Positions 7,950 through 15,280 of a DNA stretch of 21,598 bases are shown here, piece after piece. How positions within the stretch are numbered: position 1 is the stretch's first letter; each line of letters begins with the position of its first letter. The notes under the pieces are model-generated. The model made no database searches. It was not told the DNA's origin and was given only the letters and a program-made list of their open reading frames with translations. The DNA is from Planctomycetota bacterium (GTDB lineage: Bacteria > Planctomycetota > UBA1135). A program made the position numbers and the translations under genes. The stretch lies in contig JAKVCF010000026.1 of the NCBI GenBank assembly GCA_022447335.1, forward strand, positions 1 to 21,598. Reading direction: 5' to 3'.

Positions 7950-9089
7950 TCATCGTTCCAAGAAAAATCGGACTTCCGCAACATGCTCGCCATTTAGGAA
8001 GAACAATGCGGCACACTCGCCGTCGATCAATTGTGCAGCCTTGCGATCGAAAATCCGCTCGCGAATGAGAATGCTCACCGTGCAAAACCCCGGGATTTCG
8101 ACTGTGCCTGCACGAAACCGTTGCTTGCGCGGACGTGTAGCCACTTTTCCCGGGGTTTGAATCTCGTAAACAAGATCGGCTTTAGTGGCAGTATCACGGT
8201 TCTCGATCGCCAACTCAAAAACCAGCGCCGCGTTGGGCTTAGCGGGACACTCACTCTGCAACAAAGCACGGGCGACGATGTCAAGCGTACCGAATCCGAG
8301 CAACTGAAGTGCGCGCGAATCGCCCACCTTGGCCATACTACGCAAAGCCTTTCGCACGATGTGGTCCTGCCAAGGACCAGCTTCACCCTCTTCATTCCAA
8401 CGGGCACAAATCTCAAGCACCAGCTCTGGATTCTTCTTAGCGATGTCATTTAGCGCATTACCAACCGCGCTAGCTACAAAACGCGAATGGTCGCCACGCA
8501 GTTCTTCGAAGAGCGGGGCCAGGTAAGCAGGATCATCAACCGACCAGCTGAGATGCTTCACCCAAACACCGCGTGGCCGCACCGCTTCGATCGCCGCTCG
8601 CCGCACGTATTCGGAAGGATCGCGAACCCAGTCCAAAAGAAAGTCGAGCACGTCCGGCCCGAGCGATTCTGCCTGCGGTCGAACACCAAAAGCCTGCACG
8701 GCTTCCGCTACCAGGGGATCGTTGTCACTAGCCAGAGGTCGCAGCTCCTTCAGTGCCGTCTCAGGTCGGTCGGCCAGCCATCGCGCAATCACACCCGGCA
8801 CATGAAAGCGCAGACGTGGCTCGGACGACGAGGCCAGCGCTCGCAACGTTACCAAAGGGTCCTCTGCCTCGACGACACGCTCGGCAATGCGGTCCTGCGT
8901 CAATCTCCACTGTGCGACTACACCCTCCTCAAAGTAACCCGCGACCTCGAGTTCCTGTTCCAGCCCCAACGCACGAGGCAACTGTGCCACTAGGCATGCC
9001 GCTTCGAGCAAAGGCAAACTAGTGGTATCACGCGCCTCTGCTGAAGCTCCCGTTCCTCGCGCAGTGCGTCGGCGCAGCTTGCCTGGCAT
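7950..9089 (-). CDS. alkC: AlkC-type DNA alkylation repair glycosylase with C-terminal Ig-like domain
   Basis: Likely removes alkylated bases (3-methylcytosine and 3-methyladenine in characterised AlkC proteins) from DNA through a HEAT-like-repeat scaffold that does not flip bases. The 379 residues show helical repeats from about 25 to 280. These include the family segments DPSEYVRRAAIEAVRPRG (157-174), SRFVASAVGNALNDIAKKNP (202-221) and HIVRKALRSMAKVGDSRALQLLGF (243-266). From about 283 the sequence turns beta-rich (ALVFELAIENRDTATKADLVYEI...KQRFRAGTVEIPGFCTVSILIRERI). This matches the Ig-like C-terminal domain that some AlkC proteins carry and that touches the DNA minor groove. The first 22 residues are basic and low in structure. 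The ATG lies 3 bases after the trmB stop, so the two genes are probably co-transcribed and translationally coupled. An AlkD-type assignment is less likely because of the Ig-like tail. Confidence 0.85.
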   Translation of the reverse strand: MPGKLRRRTARGTGASAEARDTTSLPLLEAACLVAQLPRALGLEQELEVAGYFEEGVVAQWRLTQDRIAERVVEAEDPLVTLRALASSSEPRLRFHVPGVIARWLADRPETALKELRPLASDNDPLVAEAVQAFGVRPQAESLGPDVLDFLLDWVRDPSEYVRRAAIEAVRPRGVWVKHLSWSVDDPAYLAPLFEELRGDHSRFVASAVGNALNDIAKKNPELVLEICARWNEEGEAGPWQDHIVRKALRSMAKVGDSRALQLLGFGTLDIVARALLQSECPAKPNAALVFELAIENRDTATKADLVYEIQTPGKVATRPRKQRFRAGTVEIPGFCTVSILIRERIFDRKAAQLIDGECAALFFLNGEHVAEVRFFLER

Positions 9090-9092
9090 GGC

Positions 9093-10052
9093 CTATGCCG
9101 AGCGCACTCCTACACTCAGGTGCGCAGCGAGATCCTCGAGGGAAAAACGCACCGCGGGCGTGTAGTAAGGGCGCGGGTGGCCATGGATACGCATGAGCAC
9201 GCGACCGTCCTTTTTGTGACCTATCCGCACGTAGTAGTGCTGCGAGAAGCTGTCGTCGGAAGCTACTAGGTAAAGGAACCAACCCCCCTCACCATAGAAG
9301 ACCTCTTTGACTTCGTAGACGATTCCATTAGAGCCGCCGCGCCGGCCAGGGAGCGAGCGCATCGTCGCCTCGTCCGGACTCTGAGAAAGATGCATAACTT
9401 TCATTTCTTCATGCAGGATACGTCGTGGGGCAATAGCCGGCTTTTCAAGCCTTACCACTACTCTATAGGTTTCACGACCCAACTTTTCCCACCTGCGTTC
9501 ATAACGCGTGTGGAAGTTTCGTATCGGCCCCGTCTCACTAATCACGACCGAAAATGGACCGGCCGCCCCAAGCACCGCCTCGGTCTCTCGCGCGTACCAC
9601 TCCTGATCGGTGACGAGCTCAAACTCGCCACCCGGGCGCAATACGTCGGCCAAGGTGGTCGCAAACTCTGGTGAGTATACGCGATGCTTCGCATGCTTCT
9701 CCTTGGGCCAGGGCATCGGAAACTGCATCAATACACGATCGAGCGAAGCAGTGCTAAATAGCTCGCGCAAAAGATATCGAGCATCGCCGCGCAGCAAGCG
9801 AACATTGTCTAACCCTGCAGCGGAAAATTGCGGTACAGCACGTAGCACGCAGTCTTGTGGAAGCTCAATGCCGACAAAATCCCAGTCCGCCCGCCGCTGA
9901 GCCCACCAGCACAGGTATTCACCCCCGCCGTAGCCGATCTCAACCGCAAGAGGGGCCTCGCGACAAAAGACGCGGCTCCAGTCAATCGGAAACCCCACCT
10001 GCTCGCTGCCCGCAAGTTCGTAGCGATCCAAGAGTTCGGGGCGGGGCTTCAT
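9093..10052 (-). CDS. trmB: tRNA (guanine-N7-)-methyltransferase TrmB with C-terminal extension
   Basis: Makes 7-methylguanosine at position 46 of the tRNA variable loop, using SAM. With the ATG at 10052 it is 319 residues, clearly longer than the roughly 210-240 of the common bacterial enzyme. The SAM-binding motif is AVEIGYGGGEYL (36-47), followed by FVGIELPQD (59-67) and LLRGDAR (86-92). The signature FPMPWPKEKHAKHRV (111-125) corresponds to FPDPWPKKRHHKRR of the classical enzyme, with Met instead of the usual Asp. TDQEWYA (148-154) and TRYERRWEKLG (182-192) match the C-terminal tRNA/SAM region. Residues from about 205 to 319 form an extra domain with aromatic-rich beta segments (GGWFLYLVASDDSFSQHYYVRIG). 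ATG at 10064 and GTG at 10079 are alternative starts. It is the first gene of a two-gene unit with alkC. Confidence 0.88.
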   Translation of the reverse strand: MKPRPELLDRYELAGSEQVGFPIDWSRVFCREAPLAVEIGYGGGEYLCWWAQRRADWDFVGIELPQDCVLRAVPQFSAAGLDNVRLLRGDARYLLRELFSTASLDRVLMQFPMPWPKEKHAKHRVYSPEFATTLADVLRPGGEFELVTDQEWYARETEAVLGAAGPFSVVISETGPIRNFHTRYERRWEKLGRETYRVVVRLEKPAIAPRRILHEEMKVMHLSQSPDEATMRSLPGRRGGSNGIVYEVKEVFYGEGGWFLYLVASDDSFSQHYYVRIGHKKDGRVLMRIHGHPRPYYTPAVRFSLEDLAAHLSVGVRSA

Positions 10053-10090
10053 CGCAGCGCCCATTCTCGCATCGCGCACCCCTCCCGCGG

Positions 10091-10096
10091 TAGCAT
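10091..10096 (+). promoter_or_regulatory. Candidate -10 element for the DUF4937 gene
   Basis: TAGCAT fits the TAnnnT pattern and is followed by exactly six bases before the ATG at 10103, the spacing expected for a leaderless transcript. No -35 hexamer is recognisable in the GC-rich sequence upstream. Confidence 0.4.
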
Positions 10097-10102
10097 GGTT
10101 GC

Positions 10103-10774
10103 ATGCTCCTTAAGCTGATTCGCTGCGATGTGGCTGCGGAACGCCAAGAGGCCTTTTGCAACGGGCAGAGCGTGTGGGATGAAGTCGCCGAGTGCGACGG
10201 CTTCCTCAATCAGCGAGGTGGTTGGCTCGAACAGCAAGCCTGGCTCACCAGCTGGTGGAGCGACTGGAGTTCCTATGCAAACTTCCGCAAGGAGACGCAT
10301 GACCACCTACTCGCACGCAGCGGGCATGGGCTAGCTTGCGATCGAATAGAAATTTCATACTGGGAAGATCTCCCTAATGAGGTCGTCGACCGTCGAGGGA
10401 GCCCCGACGCTGCTGGCGCACCGGTGTTGACTTTAGTCGAGCTACTCGATCTCGCTCCTGGCTGCCTGCCAGAGTTCCGTGAGTTTCTGACCTGGCGCTG
10501 GCGCTCGGCGCTAGCTGGCGCACCCGGACTTCAGGAGGCTCGCCTTTGCCGCCACCGCAAGCGTCCGGGAAAATATTTGATCTGGTCCACGTGGTCCTCT
10601 GGCGCACGCCCAGTCAGCCTAGCCGGCCTACTCCAACCAGGCTTCCGTGTACCACAAAGGCGCCTGCGCCTGCTCCGTTCGCATGAAGCCTTCCAAATTT
10701 CCTGCGAAGCTGGCTGGCAAGTAGGTGCAGACTTGCATGGAAAGTCCGCCTTCTTGACCCACGGTGAATCATGA
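10103..10774 (+). CDS. DUF4937 / YdbC-like protein, tandem alpha-beta modules
   Basis: A 223-residue soluble protein. The first 90 residues (MLLKLIRCDVAAERQEAFCNGQSVWDEVAECDGFLNQRGGW...SSYANFRKETHD) resemble the DUF4937 family typified by Bacillus subtilis YdbC, thought to have a dimeric ferredoxin-like alpha-beta barrel fold. The second half (from VLTLVELLDLAPG at about 107, with EFREFLTWRW, GLQEARLC and LIWSTWSS) repeats the same strand-helix-strand order with an aromatic WS ending, so it may be an internal duplication. No catalytic residues can be named and no function is established for the family. The ATG lies 6 bases after a TAGCAT element. The stop codon overlaps the next gene's ATG (ATGA), indicating translational coupling to the secreted cysteine-repeat protein. 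It is divergent from trmB. Confidence 0.7.
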   Translation: MLLKLIRCDVAAERQEAFCNGQSVWDEVAECDGFLNQRGGWLEQQAWLTSWWSDWSSYANFRKETHDHLLARSGHGLACDRIEISYWEDLPNEVVDRRGSPDAAGAPVLTLVELLDLAPGCLPEFREFLTWRWRSALAGAPGLQEARLCRHRKRPGKYLIWSTWSSGARPVSLAGLLQPGFRVPQRRLRLLRSHEAFQISCEAGWQVGADLHGKSAFLTHGES

Positions 10775-11562
10775 TGGCCCGACTCCTCACTCTGATCTTC
10801 GCACTTTTTGCACAACAGCCCGGCTCCCCACCGGAGAAGGCCGAAGTCGACTGGCAAACCCAATCGGCCTGCCCAATCTCAGAAAAAGGTCTCGATGGCT
10901 CCAAAAAGCACTTCGTCGATTTCGAAGGGCAGCGAATCTATGTCTGCTCCAAGCAATGTATTAATCGGGCCGCCAAAATCCCTGAACTTATGATTGCTAG
11001 CCTTGCCAGATCTGGTGAAGCACCCGAATCGATTAACACGATCTGCCCAGTAGCCGGAGAAACACTCCAGAACCGTCATCACATGGTCTGGGTCGTCGGA
11101 AACAAGAGCTTTGCGGTTTGCTGCAAGAAGTGCGCGCGCAAAGCCACCAGCACCCCCGCAACTTATCTCGACAGACTAGAAGGTCGAGTCAAACAGACCC
11201 TCTGCCCAATCAGTGGAGATCAGATTCACCGCCATCATTTTGTTGATCTAGAAGGCTTTCGCGTACACGGATGCAGCGAGGCATGCCTAATCCAAATCCA
11301 ATCGAATCCACCGACCGCATTTGCCAAGCTCGCGCAACAAAAGGTTGTACTCGAACCACGCGCCAAGACCTGCCATCTCAACCCAAGGGAAAAGCGAAAT
11401 ACCAAGGTCTTCGTGACCAGGGGCGCTAAGCGACATTACTTTTGCTGCACCAAATGCCAGGGTAAGTGGCTAGCAAAGCAAGTGACTTCGAAAGTGATCG
11501 AAGAATCCGCCGGCGGCGCGCTCGACTTCTTGGGCGGCAGCCTCGACGGCGGCCAACGCTAA
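10771..11562 (+). CDS. Exported protein with four tandem TRASH/YHS-like cysteine modules
   Basis: A 263-residue protein with a short hydrophobic leader (ARLLTLIFALFAQQ), probably exported or membrane-tethered. Four modules follow with the pattern C-x22-24-C-x3-C: Cys34/59/63, Cys92/117/121, Cys145/168/172 and Cys201/225/229. The first three begin CPI or CPV, and the paired cysteines read CSKQC, CCKKC, CSEAC and CCTKC. Histidines (KKHF, RHHM, RHHF, KRHYF) sit between the cysteines. This matches the TRASH/YHS class of small metal-binding folds found in metal-handling proteins. The metal and role are unknown; copper or zinc binding in the periplasm is a reasonable guess. The start overlaps the DUF4937 stop by four bases; a second ATG follows at 10774. 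The stop overlaps the stop of the convergent oxidoreductase gene, leaving no room for a separate terminator. Confidence 0.78.
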   Translation: MMARLLTLIFALFAQQPGSPPEKAEVDWQTQSACPISEKGLDGSKKHFVDFEGQRIYVCSKQCINRAAKIPELMIASLARSGEAPESINTICPVAGETLQNRHHMVWVVGNKSFAVCCKKCARKATSTPATYLDRLEGRVKQTLCPISGDQIHRHHFVDLEGFRVHGCSEACLIQIQSNPPTAFAKLAQQKVVLEPRAKTCHLNPREKRNTKVFVTRGAKRHYFCCTKCQGKWLAKQVTSKVIEESAGGALDFLGGSLDGGQR

Positions 11563-12566
11563 TTCCCGGACCAACCCGAAGCTTCAAGACTGGCTAACAC
11601 TCGATAGGCCACTTCAACCGCAGCTGCGCCAGCCTCACCACTAACCTCGTGAGGCATACCGGAACGCACAGCCGCAGCAAAGGCCTCGAGCTCAGCACGC
11701 AGTGGCTCAATCTCATCGAGGTGCAGCTCCTCGACCTCAAGCAAGCTTCGGAAGCCCTCAATTGGACTGCCCGAACTCGCGGCTTCAGCGACCTTCTCCG
11801 GGCTAAAGCCTTCAGCCTTTTGCACCAGCAAGGCGTAACGATCGCCACTGTCCACCGAAACATAGCTGTCCGGGCCAAAAAATCGGAAGCGGCGCATTGG
11901 CTTTAGCGAAAGACGCGAGGCCGTGAGATTGGCAGCGCTCCCATCGGAAAAGCGCAACCGTGCCGACACGATGTCCTCCGAAGGGCTCAGCGTGGCACCT
12001 CCGACCGCATCAACATCGACCACCTGAGAATCCGTCCACGCAAGGCATAGATCGATGTCGTGAATCATCAGATCGAGAACCACGCCAACATCGGTACTGC
12101 GGAAGGTGTATGGCGCAAGGCGATGAGCTTCGATGAATCGCGGTTGAACGCCTAGTTCGCGCGCACGACGCACAGCTGGATTGAATCTCTCAACGTGCCC
12201 CACCCCAACCATCGCACCACCGGATTCTGCTGCTTTCAGAATGCGTTGACAGGACTCAGGATCAGGGGCCATTGGCTTCTCGATCAGGCAAGCCTTCCCT
12301 GCAGCCAGGAAGGGAGCCGCACACTCTTCATGCACCACTGTCGGAGTCGCAATCACAGCGAAATCAATTTCATTCTCGATCTCATTCACCTCGGGCTGCC
12401 ATCGGCAGCCATATCGCCCAGCAATCTCTTGACCGCGCTCAGCGTTGGCGTCGATCACTGCTACCAGCTCAATATCCGGAAGCTCAGCCAGTATGCGCGC
12501 ATGGTGACGGCCAAGATGACCGACACCAACCACGCAGGCGCGAAGCGAAGTAGAAGAATCGCTCAT
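11559..12566 (-). CDS. Gfo/Idh/MocA-family NAD(P)-dependent oxidoreductase (GnnA candidate)
   Basis: A 335-residue sugar dehydrogenase-type oxidoreductase. The N-terminal Rossmann domain has GVGHLGRHHARIL (14-26) with VAVIDANAERG for the cofactor. The family's catalytic EKPMA (Lys97) and the DLMIHDIDL motif (Asp165, His169) are intact. The gene starts 8 bases after lpxA at the end of the lipid A block. That position is known for GnnA, which oxidises UDP-GlcNAc at C3 so that GnnB can make UDP-GlcNAc3N for amide-linked lipid A. No GnnB-type (DegT/AryC) aminotransferase lies in the window, and LpxA keeps the Asp typical of O-acylating enzymes. GnnA is therefore a hypothesis from context, not a firm call; another UDP-sugar dehydrogenase would look the same. 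Confidence 0.85.
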   Translation of the reverse strand: MSDSSTSLRACVVGVGHLGRHHARILAELPDIELVAVIDANAERGQEIAGRYGCRWQPEVNEIENEIDFAVIATPTVVHEECAAPFLAAGKACLIEKPMAPDPESCQRILKAAESGGAMVGVGHVERFNPAVRRARELGVQPRFIEAHRLAPYTFRSTDVGVVLDLMIHDIDLCLAWTDSQVVDVDAVGGATLSPSEDIVSARLRFSDGSAANLTASRLSLKPMRRFRFFGPDSYVSVDSGDRYALLVQKAEGFSPEKVAEAASSGSPIEGFRSLLEVEELHLDEIEPLRAELEAFAAAVRSGMPHEVSGEAGAAAVEVAYRVLASLEASGWSGN

Positions 12567-12574
12567 CGCAGTCC

Positions 12575-13393
12575 TCAGACTTCAGGCTGCGGCGGACGTC
12601 GCAGCGCTTCGCGATAACGACCTTGATAGCCTCGCTCCATGTCGCGCAGGAATGAAACGAGTCGCAAGACCTCAGGGGTAAGACTGGAGACCGACTCAAG
12701 TTCGTCAAGCACCACTGCTACCGGAGAATCGTCCTGATAGAGCTTCCTGTAGGTCACGCGCAACTGGCGGATGGCCTCTTCAGACTTTTCACGACGCTTC
12801 AACCCAACTAAGTTGACCCCGCGCACACGCGCGGGGCTTCCCTCAATCGTCATGAAGGGCGGAACATCTTTCATCACTCGCCTCATGCCACCCACCATCG
12901 CCAAACTGCCAATCGTAACGAAGTGATTGACTGCCGCCCCACCCGAAACGATCGACTGATCTTCAATACGCACGTGGCCGGCCAATAGCACGTTGTTACC
13001 GATAATGACCTCGTCCTCGATAACGCAATCGTGAGCCACATGAGCACAGGCCATAATCAGGTTTTGATTTCCAACACTTGTAACCCATGACCCTGCAGCA
13101 GTACCAATATTAATCGTCACGAACTCCCGCACGACATTGTCATCACCTATGACGAGTGCCGACTCTTCGCCGGTGTACTTCAGGTCTTGCGGCTTACCGC
13201 CAATCGCGGCCTGACCGACGAAATGATTGCGCTCGCCAATGGTCGTCTTGCCCTGTACTACGACGTGGGGGCCAAGAATAGTGCCTGCACCAATACGCAC
13301 GCGACTACCGACGTAACAGAAAGGCCCTACCACTACCGAAGAGTCCAACTCGGCCCCAGGGGCAACGAAAGCCGTAGGATGAAGACTGGTCAT
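12575..13393 (-). CDS. lpxA: UDP-N-acetylglucosamine O-acyltransferase LpxA
   Basis: Catalyses the first step of lipid A synthesis, moving a 3-hydroxyacyl chain from ACP to UDP-GlcNAc in the cytoplasm. The 272-residue product has the left-handed beta-helix hexapeptide repeats from residue 2 (LHPTAFVAPGAELDSSVVVGPFCYVG) to about 190. It then has the helical C-terminal part with LVGLKRREKSEEAIRQLRVTYRKLY. The active-site segment MACAHVAHDCVIED carries the catalytic histidine (His121) and the neighbouring His118. QDLKYTGE keeps Asp70, the counterpart of E. coli Asp74. VTINIGT has Asn95 where E. coli has His99 in VTIHRGT. The ATG overlaps the lpxC-fabZ stop by four bases. Length and motifs exclude LpxD. 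Confidence 0.96.
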   Translation of the reverse strand: MTSLHPTAFVAPGAELDSSVVVGPFCYVGSRVRIGAGTILGPHVVVQGKTTIGERNHFVGQAAIGGKPQDLKYTGEESALVIGDDNVVREFVTINIGTAAGSWVTSVGNQNLIMACAHVAHDCVIEDEVIIGNNVLLAGHVRIEDQSIVSGGAAVNHFVTIGSLAMVGGMRRVMKDVPPFMTIEGSPARVRGVNLVGLKRREKSEEAIRQLRVTYRKLYQDDSPVAVVLDELESVSSLTPEVLRLVSFLRDMERGYQGRYREALRRPPQPEV

Positions 13394-14691
13394 GGGGAAG
13401 CCGGCTCAATCATGGCGAATGAAAGCATCGCTTCACTGGCGATGCGCCGCCCCACCTTGGCTTGCGCTTTAACTTGCGCACGATTTCGCTGCAGGCGCAG
13501 GATTTCGACTTCAAGGCGCAGCTGATCCCCTGGCACGACCGTACCGCGAAAACGCACCTTGTCGATCGAGGCCAGCACGCCCAGCATGCCGGTCATTTCG
13601 AGTTTGCGCTGCAACAAGAAGCCCGTCAACTGAGCCAGCGCTTCGAGCTGCAGCACACCTGGCATGATTGGCTGACCCGGGAAGTGCCCCTGGAAAAAGG
13701 GCTCGTTGATCGTGACATTCTTCAGGCCCACCGCACGACGGAAACCCTCGACCTCGATCACACGATCCACCAACAGCAGCGGATAACGGTGCGGCAGACG
13801 GCGTAGCACCTGCTGGATGTCGTACTGAATGCCATATCCCTCGCCGCGAATCTCCTCAGCATCGAGCTCTTCCCGCAGATGGCGCGCCACGACCTGATTT
13901 AGATTGTGACCACTGCGATTGCAGATCAAATCTGCGCGCAAATCGGCTCCGACAAGTGCCAGATCACCCAACACATCTAGCACTTTGTGACGCGTGGGCT
14001 CACGCTCTAGCCGCATGGCAGGAGCTTCGTTGCCCCCAAGCACCAAAGTATTCTCCGCGTTGGCACCTTTACCTAGCCCCGCTTCAAGCAAGTCGTCGAT
14101 TTCCGAAGCGCGCACGAAGGTACGAGTTGGCGCGATCTCGGCCGAGAAGTCGTCGCTGGTTAGATCCAAGAAGAATGGGCTAGCGTCAACACCCTTCGGA
14201 TACTCCGGGAAATAACGGATCTTCAGGCCCTCGCCCGTAGGCGGAAGCAGGATGATCTCATTGCCAAATTCGTCCCGGAATACTTCCGGCTGCTCGACGA
14301 CATATTCTTTCCGATCTTCCTTCTGCTCGACAATGCCCCCACTTCGCAAGGCCTCAACATAAGGCAGCGAGGAGCCATCCATACCTGGCATCTCGTCACC
14401 AGAGACATACACACGCAGATTATCGACCTGCAAACCCAAACAGGCGGCGAGCAAGTGCTCTACCATGCCGACCATATTGTTGCCGGCGCGCAGCACAGTT
14501 CGCCGCATCGAGACCGTCAAATTACCGGCAAGCGCAGGAATATCTGCCGGGTCATCGAGATCACTGCGCACAAAAACCACGCCCGTACCCGGCGACGCGG
14601 GCTCGATGCGTACCTGCACCGACTCGCCAGAGTGCAAAGCCACTCCCTCGAGCTCGGTCGCTTTCTTAATCGTGCGCTGACGACGCGGCAT
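13390..14691 (-). CDS. lpxC/fabZ: Bifunctional LpxC-FabZ: UDP-3-O-acyl-GlcNAc deacetylase fused to 3-hydroxyacyl-ACP dehydratase
   Basis: A 433-residue fusion of two enzymes. Residues 1 to about 280 are LpxC, the zinc deacetylase committing UDP-acyl-GlcNAc to lipid A. Visible are MVEHLLAA with Glu78 and zinc ligand His79, MDGSS (104-108), HKVLDVLGDL with zinc ligands His235 and Asp239, and the catalytic His262 in SGHNLN. Residues from about 288 are FabZ, which dehydrates 3-hydroxyacyl-ACP in fatty acid synthesis. It starts IQQVLRRLPHRYPLLLVDRV and has His336 in FFQGHFPGQPIMPGV and Glu350 in LQLEALAQL. All catalytic residues of both halves are intact. The fusion joins two activities competing for the same 3-hydroxyacyl-ACP pool and is known from Bacteroidota and Planctomycetota. 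It sits between skp (13-base gap) and lpxA (4-base overlap). Confidence 0.96.
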   Translation of the reverse strand: MPRRQRTIKKATELEGVALHSGESVQVRIEPASPGTGVVFVRSDLDDPADIPALAGNLTVSMRRTVLRAGNNMVGMVEHLLAACLGLQVDNLRVYVSGDEMPGMDGSSLPYVEALRSGGIVEQKEDRKEYVVEQPEVFRDEFGNEIILLPPTGEGLKIRYFPEYPKGVDASPFFLDLTSDDFSAEIAPTRTFVRASEIDDLLEAGLGKGANAENTLVLGGNEAPAMRLEREPTRHKVLDVLGDLALVGADLRADLICNRSGHNLNQVVARHLREELDAEEIRGEGYGIQYDIQQVLRRLPHRYPLLLVDRVIEVEGFRRAVGLKNVTINEPFFQGHFPGQPIMPGVLQLEALAQLTGFLLQRKLEMTGMLGVLASIDKVRFRGTVVPGDQLRLEVEILRLQRNRAQVKAQAKVGRRIASEAMLSFAMIEPASP

Positions 14692-14704
14692 CGCGTTCGA
14701 ACTA

Positions 14705-15280
14705 TTATCGATTCAGGATCTCGCCGACTTCAGTGGTGATGTCGCGATCCGGGTGAATCCAAATGGTAGTGCGGTTGCGCAATAGATCGCGCGCCGCAGC
14801 CGGATTCTCCCAGGGAATCACGGAATTAGTGAGCGGGCTGAGCACAATCTGCTCATAACCCTTTTCGTTTGCGAGCACCTCGACCGCATTCTGAATTATC
14901 TTCTGCGCCTCGTAAGCCAAACCCTCATTGACCTGGTTCGCGGCATCGGTGAGCAGCTGAAACTCGGCCTTCAAGTTCTCCTCACGGATCGCAAGACTGA
15001 CCTGCATGTCGCGGTACTCCGAACTACCTTCTTCGAGTAGCGCGAATCTGGCTGCATCCTCGTCGAACTTTGCCTTGCGCGCAGTCCAATCGTCACCGGC
15101 CTTTTGCACCGGCCCCATGCGCAGCACCTTCATCTCCTCGAAGATCGGCACGCCATTGACCGCTCGATCAATGTCAACGTAGTAGGTACCCGGCGTCACC
15201 TCGGCAGTGCCAAGGCCATAACCAGTAAATCCCCCGGCAAAGGCGCCGAGGACGAGAAAAATGGATTGTGGAAGTCGCAT
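14705..15280 (-). CDS. OmpH/Skp-family periplasmic chaperone-like protein
   Basis: A 191-residue protein with an N-terminal hydrophobic segment rich in Gly (residues 6-25, SIFLVLGAFAGGFTGYGLG) that is a signal peptide or a membrane anchor. Then comes TYYVDIDRAVNGVPIFEEM, the short beta strand and helix start typical of OmpH/Skp, a long charged helical hairpin (about 45-150), and a return strand YEQIVLSP. Skp-type chaperones hold unfolded outer-membrane proteins on their way to BamA. The start ATG follows the bamA stop codon with no base between, fixing the start and suggesting translational coupling. bamA-skp-lpx order is the classical arrangement. Sequence conservation in this family is low, so the call rests on shape and position. 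Confidence 0.8.
   Translation of the reverse strand: MRLPQSIFLVLGAFAGGFTGYGLGTAEVTPGTYYVDIDRAVNGVPIFEEMKVLRMGPVQKAGDDWTARKAKFDEDAARFALLEEGSSEYRDMQVSLAIREENLKAEFQLLTDAANQVNEGLAYEAQKIIQNAVEVLANEKGYEQIVLSPLTNSVIPWENPAAARDLLRNRTTIWIHPDRDITTEVGEILNR

Noticed and set aside
11559..11562. Four-base overlap of convergent stop codons
   Set aside because: Stop overlaps of this size are common in compact genomes and do not by themselves imply regulation.
6495..12566. Idea that the aminotransferase at 6495 is the GnnB partner of the oxidoreductase at 11559
   Set aside because: The aminotransferase has aspartate aminotransferase-type motifs (NTPQNPSGG, DGLSK), not those of DegT/AryC sugar aminotransferases, and lies in a different transcription unit.
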